Below are positions 1-6,187 of a stretch of DNA of 6,313 nucleotides, one piece after another (position 1 is the first letter of the stretch; each line of letters opens with the position of its first letter). The position numbers and the translations under genes were made by a program. This stretch comes from Bacteroidaceae bacterium (GTDB taxonomy: Bacteria > Bacteroidota > Bacteroidia > Bacteroidales > Bacteroidaceae): positions 1 to 6,313 of the forward strand of contig JAQVXN010000118.1 of assembly GCA_028709135.1 (NCBI GenBank), written 5' to 3'. The notes under the pieces were generated by a model that was given only the letters and a program-made list of their open reading frames with translations, did not search any database and had not been told where the DNA came from.

Positions 1-745
1 CATAATCCAGCACATTGAGACATCTCAACACACTTTCGTAAGTAATGTTGCCATCGGAGAAATTCGTAACCTGATCAAAAATCGAAAGAGAATCACGCAT
101 ACCGCCATCTGCTTTCTGCGCAATAATACTTAAGGCCTCTTCTTCATATTTGATCTGTTCTTTCTCTGCAACCATTTTAAGCTCCCCCACAATATCATTG
201 ACACTCATCCTGTTGAAATCGAAAATTTGACACCGACTTAAAATAGTAGGCAACATCTTTTGTTTCTCAGTCGTAGCAAGAATAAAAATCACATATGAAG
301 GCGGTTCTTCAAGCGTTTTCAATAAAGCATTGGCCGCAGCCTGCGAGAGCATGTGTACCTCATCAAGAATGATCACCTTATATTTTCCTAACTGTGGCGG
401 AATGCGCACTTGATCTATAATTTCACGGATATCATCCACAGAATTATTCGCTGCCGCATTGAGTTCCTGTACATTCATACTGCGCTGTTCGTTAAAAGAA
501 ACGCAGCTTTCGCATTCATTACAGGCTTCACCATCTTCATGAGGATTTAAGCAATTAATAGCCTTTGCAAAAATGCGCGCACACGTAGTTTTACCAACAC
601 CGCGGGGTCCACAAAACAAATATGCCCCAGCCAACTTATGACTAATAATAGCGCGCTTCAAGGTATTCGTCAATGATTGCTGGCCAACTACATCATCAAA
701 AGTCGTGGGTCTGTATTTTCGTGCAGAAACAATAAAATTCTCCAT
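1..745 (-). CDS. dnaX: DNA polymerase III subunit gamma/tau, N-terminal part (runs off the left edge)
   Basis: This is the ATPase subunit of the clamp loader, which opens the sliding clamp and loads it onto primed DNA at the replication fork. The 248 visible codons start at the ATG at 745, whose protein begins MENFIVSARKYRP, the usual DnaX start. The AAA+ module is complete. It has a Walker A GPRGVGKTT at residues 46-54, a four-cysteine zinc site at C65, C75, C78 and C81, a Walker B ILDEVH at 126-131, the SRC motif at 170-172 and sensor 2 GGMRDSLS at 214-221 (R217). The collar domain and any tau-specific C-terminus lie outside the window, so gamma/tau frameshifting cannot be judged. A small oddity is ELNAAANN at 94-101, where the family usually has a D-A-A-S core. 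The gene is divergent from the ftsB-like gene, with 121 bases between them. Identification is firm. Confidence 0.97.
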   Translation of the reverse strand, partial: MENFIVSARKYRPTTFDDVVGQQSLTNTLKRAIISHKLAGAYLFCGPRGVGKTTCARIFAKAINCLNPHEDGEACNECESCVSFNEQRSMNVQELNAAANNSVDDIREIIDQVRIPPQLGKYKVIILDEVHMLSQAAANALLKTLEEPPSYVIFILATTEKQKMLPTILSRCQIFDFNRMSVNDIVGELKMVAEKEQIKYEEEALSIIAQKADGGMRDSLSIFDQVTNFSDGNITYESVLRCLNVLDY

Positions 746-776
746 ATTGAAAAAAAGATTATCTTTTTGGTGAACG

Positions 777-806
777 CAAAGATATAAATTTATCGCGTAA
801 TGCGAA
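777..806 (-). promoter_or_regulatory. Putative Bacteroidota-type promoter of dnaX
   Basis: Read on the minus strand, 784-777 is TATCTTTG, a full match to the Bacteroidota -7 consensus TAnnTTTG. A TTCG at 806-803, 18 bases upstream, is a weak match to the -33 TTTG. Transcription would start near 770 and give a leader of about 25 bases. No Shine-Dalgarno sequence is visible before the ATG, which is common in this phylum. The assignment rests on the motif only. Confidence 0.5.
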
Positions 807-827
807 GTAGGTTTAAAAGCTTTTCTT

Positions 828-835
828 TAACTTTG
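828..835 (+). promoter_or_regulatory. Putative -7 element for the ftsB-like operon
   Basis: TAACTTTG matches the Bacteroidota -7 consensus TAnnTTTG and lies 31 bases before the ATG at 867, so the leader would be about 25 bases. I see no good -33 TTTG at the expected spacing. A purine-rich AGAGAAAGAAAG at 845-856 may help ribosome binding. Together with the dnaX element on the other strand, this makes the gap a compact divergent promoter region. Confidence 0.5.
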
Positions 836-866
836 CCAAGAGTTAGAGAAAGAAAGTATTCCATAT

Positions 867-1160
867 ATGTCAAAATTACGCAACTACTGGATTTTTATTT
901 GCCATCACAAGTATGTAGTGGCTATTATCTTCTTTGTTGTAATTGTAGGCTTTCTGGACTCTAACAGTTTCTATAATATCTACCTTCAACGACAGGAAAT
1001 TAGTAGACTGAAATCAGACATACAGGATTATAGAATACGCTATCGCAAAGATACCCGTATGCTAAAAGAACTTGATGCTAATCCGCAGGCAATGGAAAAA
1101 ATTGCCCGTGAACGCTACTTGATGAAAAAGCCGAATGAAGATGTTTACATTTTTCAATAA
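867..1160 (+). CDS. FtsB/DivIC-like septum formation initiator protein
   Basis: This is a small bitopic division protein of 97 residues. In this family the protein bridges FtsQ/DivIB and FtsL and helps switch on septal peptidoglycan synthesis at the division site. The sequence shows a short cytoplasmic N-terminus, one membrane helix at about residues 16-30, a polar heptad-like coiled coil at about 37-70, and the family's C-terminal signature at about 72-96 (NPQAMEKIARERYLMKKP followed by DVYIF). Its length is typical of the family. The start at 867 fits the short cytoplasmic tail and lies just after a purine-rich stretch. The next gene begins 3 bases after the stop codon, so the two are probably co-transcribed. 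FtsB and DivIC cannot be told apart from this sequence, so no symbol is given. Confidence 0.9.
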   Translation: MSKLRNYWIFICHHKYVVAIIFFVVIVGFLDSNSFYNIYLQRQEISRLKSDIQDYRIRYRKDTRMLKELDANPQAMEKIARERYLMKKPNEDVYIFQ

Positions 1161-1163
1161 CAC

Positions 1164-1529
1164 ATGAAAACTCTCACTCCTATTCAAAATTTTATTTACC
1201 GTTTAGGTGGCATTCTCATTCTGCTTGGTATCATATTATGGATGCCTAGATTCTATTTTGCACCATATATTTATTGTGCCGGAGCTATCGCATTTGCCTC
1301 CATGCAGTTTCTTCAACGCTACGAAGGAAGAAGCCTTGTTATAAGGCGTCTGCGCAAACAACAATTACTTGGTGCATTTTTCTTTCTTGTAACAGGCGCA
1401 CTCCTCATTGGCAGTACACTCCACCTTCCATACTTGCAGCACAATGAATGGGCCATAGGTTTAACTATCGCAGCAATTTTTGAACTCTATACCGCATTTC
1501 GGATTCCGGTTGAATTGAAAAAAGAATAA
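1164..1529 (+). CDS. Small four-helix membrane protein of unknown function
   Basis: I do not recognise a named family for this 121-residue protein. It looks like an inner-membrane protein with four hydrophobic segments at about residues 14-30, 33-50, 68-86 and 95-113. They are joined by a basic loop at about 51-67 (RRLRKQQ near its end), and the tail is short and charged (ELKKE). By the positive-inside rule that loop should face the cytoplasm. There is no signal peptide and no catalytic motif that I can see. The ATG follows the ftsB-like stop codon by 3 bases, so the gene is almost certainly in the same transcript and may be translationally coupled. The neighbourhood suggests a cell-envelope or division-related role, but that is inference only. 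Confidence 0.85.
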   Translation: MKTLTPIQNFIYRLGGILILLGIILWMPRFYFAPYIYCAGAIAFASMQFLQRYEGRSLVIRRLRKQQLLGAFFFLVTGALLIGSTLHLPYLQHNEWAIGLTIAAIFELYTAFRIPVELKKE

Positions 1530-1561
1530 GTAGATCGCACCTCCCTATTTTTGAGGACATT

Positions 1562-1621
1562 TTAACAATACGGCCTTATTTCAATAAAAAAAGAGATTGT
1601 TAAGGCAACGTTTTCGAAAAC
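1562..1621. repeat. Cluster of overlapping inverted repeats in the gap before the lipoprotein gene
   Basis: Three elements lie in 60 bases. TTAACAAT (1562-1569) is perfectly complementary to ATTGTTAA (1596-1603). The same right arm, read as ATTG-T-TAAGGC (1596-1606), can instead pair with GCCTTA (1573-1578) and CAAT (1582-1585), leaving a small internal loop and an A-rich loop at 1586-1595. Immediately after is a perfect 12-base palindrome GTTTTCGAAAAC (1610-1621). No run of T follows, so this is not a standard intrinsic terminator. It could help end or process the upstream transcript, or bind a regulator. The rest of the 1530-1720 gap holds only a candidate promoter. Confidence 0.4.
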
Positions 1622-1678
1622 AAGTCTAAAAGAACTTATTATCAATTAATAACGCTCACAAAATTCGTTTTTCATTCG

Positions 1679-1686
1679 TATATTTG
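1679..1686 (+). promoter_or_regulatory. Putative -7 element for the DUF4369 lipoprotein gene
   Basis: TATATTTG matches TAnnTTTG and ends 34 bases before the ATG at 1721, which is a similar distance to the other candidate promoters here. No clear TTTG is found at the -33 spacing. The element implies that the lipoprotein gene is transcribed separately from the ftsB-like pair. Confidence 0.45.
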
Positions 1687-1720
1687 TGCCGAAATAGTTC
1701 AAAAAAGTAATCAGGTTTAG

Positions 1721-2446
1721 ATGAATAAAGTATTTTTCGTTCTGTCGTCGATATGTTTGCTGCTCTGCTCCTGTTCTGAACAGTACAACATCAATGGTGA
1801 TTCTACTGTCTCCACGCTTGATGGTCGCATGCTTTATCTCAAAGCCCTCACTGACAACGACAATCTTCGAAGTCTGGACTCTTGCGAAGTAGTTCACGGC
1901 AAATTTAATTTTATTGGCATGCTCGATTCCACCTGCATGGGCGAACTTTACATGGACAACGAGAGCGTTATGCCCGTTGTGATTGAGAATGGGAATCTCA
2001 ACATCCGCATTAACAACATTGAGCAACGTGTTTCCGGCGGTTCTCTCAACAACAAGCTGTATCGTTTCTTGGAACAAAAAAACCAGATTGAGAGTCAAAT
2101 CACAGAACTTTCAAATGAGGAGGCTCGCCTCATCCTTTCTGGCAAAAAGCCGAACAAAATCCATGCACGCATGTCAGAAAAAGCAGATAAGCTTTATGCA
2201 AAAATCGAGAAAATGGAAACTCAGTTCATTGTCGAAAACCACGATAATATCTTGGGACCTACATTTTTCATGATGCTTTGCAGTCAATATCCTTACCCCA
2301 TTGTAACTTCTCAGATTCAACAAATCATTCGTAACTCGTCACCTCAATTCAGGCACATCCCGTTTGTACGAGAGTATATGAAAGCTGCAGAATCAAACAT
2401 GCACTATATTCGACAAACACGAAACAATAACATGGACAACAACTAA
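1721..2446 (+). CDS. DUF4369-domain lipoprotein
   Basis: This 241-residue protein has a lipoprotein signal peptide: a short basic start, a hydrophobic core at about 4-15 and a lipobox LCSC with the lipidated cysteine at C18. The residues after the cysteine (S-E-Q-Y) are not strongly acidic, so surface export through the Bacteroidota lipoprotein export signal is not supported. Residues of about 22-115 resemble DUF4369, with a beta-rich pattern that includes LDSCEVVHGKFNFIG (52-66), an I-E-N-G-N turn near 88-92 and a V-S-G-G-S-L-N-N segment near 103-110. The rest is mostly helical and charged. DUF4369 is often the N-terminal part of a thioredoxin-like (AhpC/TSA) protein. Here no thioredoxin domain or CxxC motif follows, so this is a stand-alone form. 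Its biochemical role is unknown; it is probably anchored in the periplasm or outer membrane. Confidence 0.85.
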   Translation: MNKVFFVLSSICLLLCSCSEQYNINGDSTVSTLDGRMLYLKALTDNDNLRSLDSCEVVHGKFNFIGMLDSTCMGELYMDNESVMPVVIENGNLNIRINNIEQRVSGGSLNNKLYRFLEQKNQIESQITELSNEEARLILSGKKPNKIHARMSEKADKLYAKIEKMETQFIVENHDNILGPTFFMMLCSQYPYPIVTSQIQQIIRNSSPQFRHIPFVREYMKAAESNMHYIRQTRNNNMDNN

Positions 2447-2465
2447 GGCACAAATTTATTTTGCC
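2447..2465. terminator. Weak hairpin between convergent genes
   Basis: GGCA at 2447-2450 pairs with TGCC at 2462-2465. Two further A-T pairs lie inside after one mismatch, around an AT-rich loop. The hairpin starts directly after the lipoprotein stop codon and is the only candidate for ending either transcript in the 41-base gap. It has no T run on either side, so it is a poor match to a classical intrinsic terminator. Confidence 0.25.
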
Positions 2466-2487
2466 GCAGTATTAGCACTACCTTTAT

Positions 2488-3414
2488 TTACGAATAATTG
2501 TATTCTTCCAAAATACGTTGTGCATAACCTTCAAAGGCAAAAAGACTCTGCGTTTTTTTGAGTTTCTTTTTCAACTTCTTATCGGCATCAGGCATGAAAT
2601 ATGTCCAAAACTCCTGCATATGCTTCAATATTTGCATTTCTCCTGAAAACTTTCTTGCATAAGCATCATAAATCCTTTCATAAAAATCCACACATCTTGC
2701 TTTTCGCTCGGTACAATTCCATTCTGGATGAAGCAGGTCAGGATGAGCTAACAATCCACGACCAATCATCACGCCCGACAATAAAGGAAAGTCCTCTTGT
2801 AACTTCTTGACCCCCTGAAATGATAAAATATTTCCATTATAAACAACTGGGTGACTGCACTCAGACAGGAATCGGGCAAAAACTTTTTTATCAGGCTCCC
2901 CATCATAACCTTCTTTTGCCGTTCGAGCATGGAGTGTTACATGGCGCAAGTTTACTTTATTTATTATAGGTATAAGAGACCACAAATCTGTACTCGATTC
3001 CAATCCACTTCTCATTTTTAGAGAGAATGTGATTTCAGGAAATTTCTCTGTAACCGACAATACATCCGCTACTTTTTCTGGATATGGCAATATGCCGGCA
3101 CCCCGAACACCTTGAACCACCTTAACAAACGGACATCCCATGTTAATATCCACCCGCCGACAGCCGGCCGCATATATTTGCTCCACTAAAATTGCTGCTT
3201 CCAAACTATTTTTCGGCAGAATTTGAGGCGTTGTTTTAGCTTCCTTTTGTACGAAATTCAATTCTCGCAAATCACTCTTTCTGATCACACCGCTTTCAAC
3301 ACGCATAAAAGGGGTAAAATATTCCTTTACGCCACCGAAAACGCTTTCGTACGTCAGTCTGAATTCATGGTCAGTCAATCCCTGCAAAGGAGCAAAGAAA
3401 ACAGACACTTCCAT
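2488..3414 (-). CDS. tRNA-dihydrouridine synthase family protein
   Basis: This is an FMN-dependent enzyme that uses NADPH to reduce a uridine to dihydrouridine in tRNA. The 308-residue length is normal for the family. An FMN-binding TIM barrel can be followed through its motifs: APLQGLTD (8-15), INMGCP (90-95) with the catalytic acid C94, KMRSG (133-137), the HARTAKEGYDGEPD segment (162-175) that corresponds to the usual HGRT-x-Y-x-G block, YNGNI (192-196) in place of the usual N-G-D-I, and GVMIGRGLLAHP (214-225) for phosphate binding. A lysine-rich helical C-terminal part (about 240-308) should bind tRNA. The segment after the catalytic cysteine (FVKVVQGVRGAGIL) differs from the usual G-C-P-x-K-K-V form, so the modified tRNA position cannot be named. 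The gene begins 2 bases after the ROK kinase stop codon and is probably translated from the same mRNA. Confidence 0.93.
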   Translation of the reverse strand: MEVSVFFAPLQGLTDHEFRLTYESVFGGVKEYFTPFMRVESGVIRKSDLRELNFVQKEAKTTPQILPKNSLEAAILVEQIYAAGCRRVDINMGCPFVKVVQGVRGAGILPYPEKVADVLSVTEKFPEITFSLKMRSGLESSTDLWSLIPIINKVNLRHVTLHARTAKEGYDGEPDKKVFARFLSECSHPVVYNGNILSFQGVKKLQEDFPLLSGVMIGRGLLAHPDLLHPEWNCTERKARCVDFYERIYDAYARKFSGEMQILKHMQEFWTYFMPDADKKLKKKLKKTQSLFAFEGYAQRILEEYNYS

Positions 3415-3416
3415 AT

Positions 3417-4523
3417 TTATTTTATCTTATCTAACTCGTTTAAAGCAAAATTGTAAGCTCCTAGATTTATTACAAAACTCGTATCAACTGTAGAAATATC
3501 CACACCGGTTTTCTTATGTTCCTGATAAGGCACTTCCTCTTTAGTTTCGGGTACATGTGCAACCATCATCTCAGGTTTAAGTAACTCAGCCATTTGTTCG
3601 GGATTAGTCATATCATAAACATCCATTTGTAAACGAGGAACATTTCCACCTTCAAATCGTCCTATTTGCCCGTTCATTTCCTCCAACATTGCAGGAAAGA
3701 AATATTTATGAGCACCAGCTAATCCCCCTCCTATTACAACGACACCATCTATAAGAGTCAAAGCATAACAAAGAGCATTACCCAATCCTTTTCCGAAATG
3801 TACAAAGGTTTTACGCGCAGCTGCTTGATCACCGGCTACACGACCATCTGCAATATCACAAATGTCTTTCGGCGTCAATTCCGAGCGATTTTCGCCGGAG
3901 AACTCTGCATACATGCGCTTCACTGCGTGTATTGAAACACTTTCTTCAGCTATCATTTCAGGATAATATTTGTCACGAAAGACCCAAACATCTCCACCAC
4001 AACCATTGTCACCCAATAATAATTCGCCATTTAGAACGACTCCGGCACCAAAGCCAGTACCCAAAGTAATACCTATTAAATTCTGATAACGATGAGGATT
4101 CCCAGACGCTTCCAAAGCCTTATTCAACGCAGGTAGCATGCCAGAAAGAGCCTCCCCATAAGCAAACAAATTTCCATCATTATTAATAAATACGGGAATA
4201 CCAAATTTCTTTTCCAAGAAAGCCTTCAGTGCTACACCTCCTCTAAACGCAGGAAGATTGGGTAAATCACCTATTACTCCATTTACGTAATCTGCCGGTC
4301 CCGGAAAAGCAAAACTAATCGCTATCGGCTCTTGAATTAGACGTTCTTTTACAGAATTAAATCCTTCTTCCAGTGTTTTCAAACAAATCTCCAGATTGTT
4401 TGCTCCACTAGGAAGTCTAACAGGCTCCAAAATTTCTTTATTCCCCTGTATAGCAGAGAAAATAAAATTTGTACCTCCTGCATCCAACGTCATAACAACG
4501 CGCTTATCATTACTGTAATCCAT
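3417..4523 (-). CDS. ROK-family sugar kinase, divergent, without the usual zinc motif
   Basis: This is an ASKHA-fold protein of the ROK group, whose enzymes phosphorylate glucose or related hexoses with ATP in the cytoplasm. Visible motifs are the phosphate-1 loop LDAGGTN (13-19), FPGP (73-76), the sugar-binding NND with probable catalytic base D116, the phosphate-2 loop LGTGFGAGVVLNG (154-166) and the adenosine motif VVIGGGLAGA (262-271). Absent are the ExGH signature and the CxCGxxGC zinc-binding cluster that normally follow the phosphate-2 loop; the equivalent stretch reads GDNGCGGDVWVF (171-182). At 368 residues it is longer than the usual 290-330, with extra residues at about 130-147 and an extended C-terminal tail. 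There is no N-terminal DNA-binding domain, so it is not a NagC/XylR-type repressor. The substrate is uncertain. It is the first gene of an apparent operon with the dus gene. Confidence 0.88.
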   Translation of the reverse strand: MDYSNDKRVVMTLDAGGTNFIFSAIQGNKEILEPVRLPSGANNLEICLKTLEEGFNSVKERLIQEPIAISFAFPGPADYVNGVIGDLPNLPAFRGGVALKAFLEKKFGIPVFINNDGNLFAYGEALSGMLPALNKALEASGNPHRYQNLIGITLGTGFGAGVVLNGELLLGDNGCGGDVWVFRDKYYPEMIAEESVSIHAVKRMYAEFSGENRSELTPKDICDIADGRVAGDQAAARKTFVHFGKGLGNALCYALTLIDGVVVIGGGLAGAHKYFFPAMLEEMNGQIGRFEGGNVPRLQMDVYDMTNPEQMAELLKPEMMVAHVPETKEEVPYQEHKKTGVDISTVDTSFVINLGAYNFALNELDKIK

Positions 4524-4580
4524 TTTTATGTTCTTTATAGATTTGACTCTTGAGTTTCTCTTTTGAGATTAATTCTCCGA

Positions 4581-4615
4581 CAAAGTTAAAACGTTTTTTA
4601 AAAATACAGGTCAAA
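4581..4615 (-). promoter_or_regulatory. Putative Bacteroidota-type promoter of the ROK-dus operon
   Basis: On the minus strand, TAACTTTG at 4588-4581 is a full -7 match. A TTTG at 4615-4612 is a possible -33 element, although the 23-base spacer is longer than the usual 19-21. Initiation near 4574 would leave a leader of about 50 bases before the ATG at 4523. Confidence 0.5.
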
Positions 4616-4639
4616 TGTCGCACTAAAAGCAACAGGAAA

Positions 4640-4655
4640 TACGTTATTGAACGTA
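4640..4655. promoter_or_regulatory. Perfect inverted repeat before the NUDIX gene, possible operator
   Basis: TACGTT and AACGTA form perfect 6-base arms around ATTG, ending 13 bases before the NUDIX ATG at 4669. The site lies in the gap shared with the divergent ROK promoter, where a regulator could act on either side. As RNA it would be a small hairpin close to the ribosome-binding region. A short AT-rich palindrome like this can also arise by chance. I found no convincing -7 element for the NUDIX gene itself. Confidence 0.3.
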
Positions 4656-4668
4656 AAGATTATTAAAG

Positions 4669-5073
4669 ATGAAGAACAAGCACTTTCATGTTGTAGCTGC
4701 AGTTATAACTTTTAATGGACGCATTCTGTGTATGCAGAAAGGCGAAACTCAATATGTATACACCTCACATCATTACGAATTTCCTGGAGGAAAAGTAGAA
4801 AGAGGTGAAACTGAACCTGATGCACTTCAACGAGAATTGCGTGAAGAAATGAACTACGAAATACAACCCATTCGTCATCTTCAAACAATAGAACATTGCT
4901 ATCCTGATTTTGGCATCACTCTTTCAGCATGGCTATGCACAGCTTGTTCCGACATTTTTTACATGAAAGAGCATGAAAACTTCCAATGGCTAGTTCCTTC
5001 TTGCATTGCAAATCTAAATTGGTGTGCGGCTGACCTGCCAATTGCGATCCAAATCAGCAAGGAACAGCATTGA
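4669..5073 (+). CDS. MutT-like NUDIX hydrolase
   Basis: This is a 134-residue single-domain NUDIX enzyme, a family that hydrolyses nucleoside diphosphate-X compounds. The short MutT-like architecture suggests cleavage of oxidised or non-canonical (d)NTPs to monophosphates, though the substrate is not proven. The Nudix box spans residues 41-63: GKVERGE (41-47), seven spacer residues, then RELREEMNY (55-63). The metal-binding glutamates E56, E59 and E60 are present. The one deviation is N62, where the consensus has glycine. FPGG (38-41) precedes the box. A C-terminal E-H-x-x-x-x-W pattern (EHENFQW) and an ADLPIA segment near the end match the MutT/CTP pyrophosphohydrolase-like subgroup. The start at 4669 leaves three residues before the first beta strand and follows an AAAG. 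The gene is divergent from the ROK kinase. Confidence 0.92.
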   Translation: MKNKHFHVVAAVITFNGRILCMQKGETQYVYTSHHYEFPGGKVERGETEPDALQRELREEMNYEIQPIRHLQTIEHCYPDFGITLSAWLCTACSDIFYMKEHENFQWLVPSCIANLNWCAADLPIAIQISKEQH

Positions 5074-5090
5074 CTTTTTATTTCGTTAAA

Positions 5091-5121
5091 TTTTCTATCA
5101 ACAAAAAATGTATTATCTTTG
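5091..5121 (+). promoter_or_regulatory. Putative Bacteroidota-type promoter of the prenyltransferase gene
   Basis: TATCTTTG at 5114-5121 matches TAnnTTTG, and a TTTT at 5091-5094 is a near match to the -33 TTTG with a 19-base spacer. This is the best-spaced candidate in the window. It predicts a start near 5128 and a leader of about 110 bases before the ATG at 5241, much longer than the leaders of the other genes. I see no recognisable riboswitch in that leader. Confidence 0.5.
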
Positions 5122-5240
5122 CAAAATAATAAACGTCTGCTATATATCCATAATTTCATATAAACCTTCTTTTGTTCCACCTCAAAAACTGTCAGCTTTT
5201 TTCAGTACACTCCCATTTTTTGAAATCTATATAGAACCTA

Positions 5241-6179
5241 ATGAAAAAAGGACCCCAACAGAAACAATTTAATATCGGTATAAAAAAATGGTTTATAGCA
5301 ATAAGGCCATGGTCTTTTCCTGCTTCGGCAATGCCTGTTATTGTCATCGTTTCGTATATTTTCTGGCAGTGGCATAATTCTGAAAAATCATTTTCAATAA
5401 ATTGGCTTAATGCTATCATCAGTTTATTAGGAGCAATGTCTTTTCAAGCAGCAGGAAATGTAATTAGTGATTACTTTGATTTCAAATACCATGTTGATCG
5501 TAAAGAATCTTTTGGCTCGAGCCGCGTGCTCATAGATAAAATGTTCACGCCGCCATCATTACTTCGATTTGGAATAGTACTGTTGACCGTTTCTGTGTTT
5601 ATAGGTTTTTTTCTACTATCACATAGTGGCATTCATCTTCTTTGGATTGGACTTGTTGGTTTTTTGGGCACATATTTTTATTATGTACTAAAATATCGCG
5701 CTTTTGGAGATCTTCTAATCTTTGTGATTTTTGGACAACTTATTGGTTTAGGAACGGCCTTTGCCATGACAGGGACACTTCTTTGGGACGCATTACTGAT
5801 TTCTATACCCATAGGTTTTTTGATTGTAAATATTTTACATGCGAACAATACTCGCGATATTTTATTTGACAAAAAGGCTGGAATTTGTACTTTTGCCATA
5901 TTGTTGGGCCTGCATGCTTCTAAGATACAATACGCAATATTAAATATATGTAGCTATTTGACTATTGTAATATTAATAATTCTTGACTTCATTCCAACAA
6001 CTTGCCTTTCAGTGTTTCTGACATGCCCATTAGCTATAAAAAATATCAAATGCATGTCACACGCCTCCATTGAAGATCCAAAACAAATCAAAAAATTAGA
6101 TAGCATGTCAGCCCAATTGGTCTTGGCTTTTAGCTTGTGCGTAGCTATATCAAATATTATTGCTGTATACTTGAAATAA
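5241..6179 (+). CDS. UbiA-family prenyltransferase, MenA-like
   Basis: This is a polytopic membrane enzyme of 312 residues that transfers a polyprenyl chain from its diphosphate to an aromatic acceptor. Both aspartate-rich motifs that bind Mg-diphosphate are intact: N73-V-I-S-D77-Y-F-D80 followed by VDRKE (85-89), and NNTRD (202-206) followed by D210-K-K-A-G. The D-Y-F-D-F-K form and the N-N-x-R-D-x-x-x-D-x-x-A-G form resemble MenA, the 1,4-dihydroxy-2-naphthoate polyprenyltransferase of menaquinone synthesis, more than UbiA or heme O synthase. The N-terminal IRPWSFPAS (21-29) is also a family feature. About eight to nine hydrophobic helices are visible. No other menaquinone gene lies in the window, and Bacteroidales may carry MenA paralogues, so the acceptor is uncertain and no symbol is given. 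An 8-base gap separates it from the downstream membrane gene. Confidence 0.88.
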   Translation: MKKGPQQKQFNIGIKKWFIAIRPWSFPASAMPVIVIVSYIFWQWHNSEKSFSINWLNAIISLLGAMSFQAAGNVISDYFDFKYHVDRKESFGSSRVLIDKMFTPPSLLRFGIVLLTVSVFIGFFLLSHSGIHLLWIGLVGFLGTYFYYVLKYRAFGDLLIFVIFGQLIGLGTAFAMTGTLLWDALLISIPIGFLIVNILHANNTRDILFDKKAGICTFAILLGLHASKIQYAILNICSYLTIVILIILDFIPTTCLSVFLTCPLAIKNIKCMSHASIEDPKQIKKLDSMSAQLVLAFSLCVAISNIIAVYLK

Positions 6180-6187
6180 TTTGGCAA

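Noticed and set aside
1646..2098. A 150-codon open frame on the minus strand overlapping the lipoprotein gene
   Set aside because: It lies antisense to a gene with a clear lipobox and DUF4369 pattern, has no family-like motif, and covers the likely promoter of that gene. It is best explained as a shadow frame.
4524..4668. A small RNA or riboswitch in the ROK/NUDIX gap
   Set aside because: Apart from the 16-base palindrome and the promoter motif, I could find no extended pairing or known aptamer features.
5172..5205. A terminator after the NUDIX gene, from the ACTG and CAGT arms around a T run
   Set aside because: The stem is only 4 base pairs and the T run falls in the loop, so it does not fit an intrinsic terminator; it also lies downstream of the predicted promoter for the next gene.
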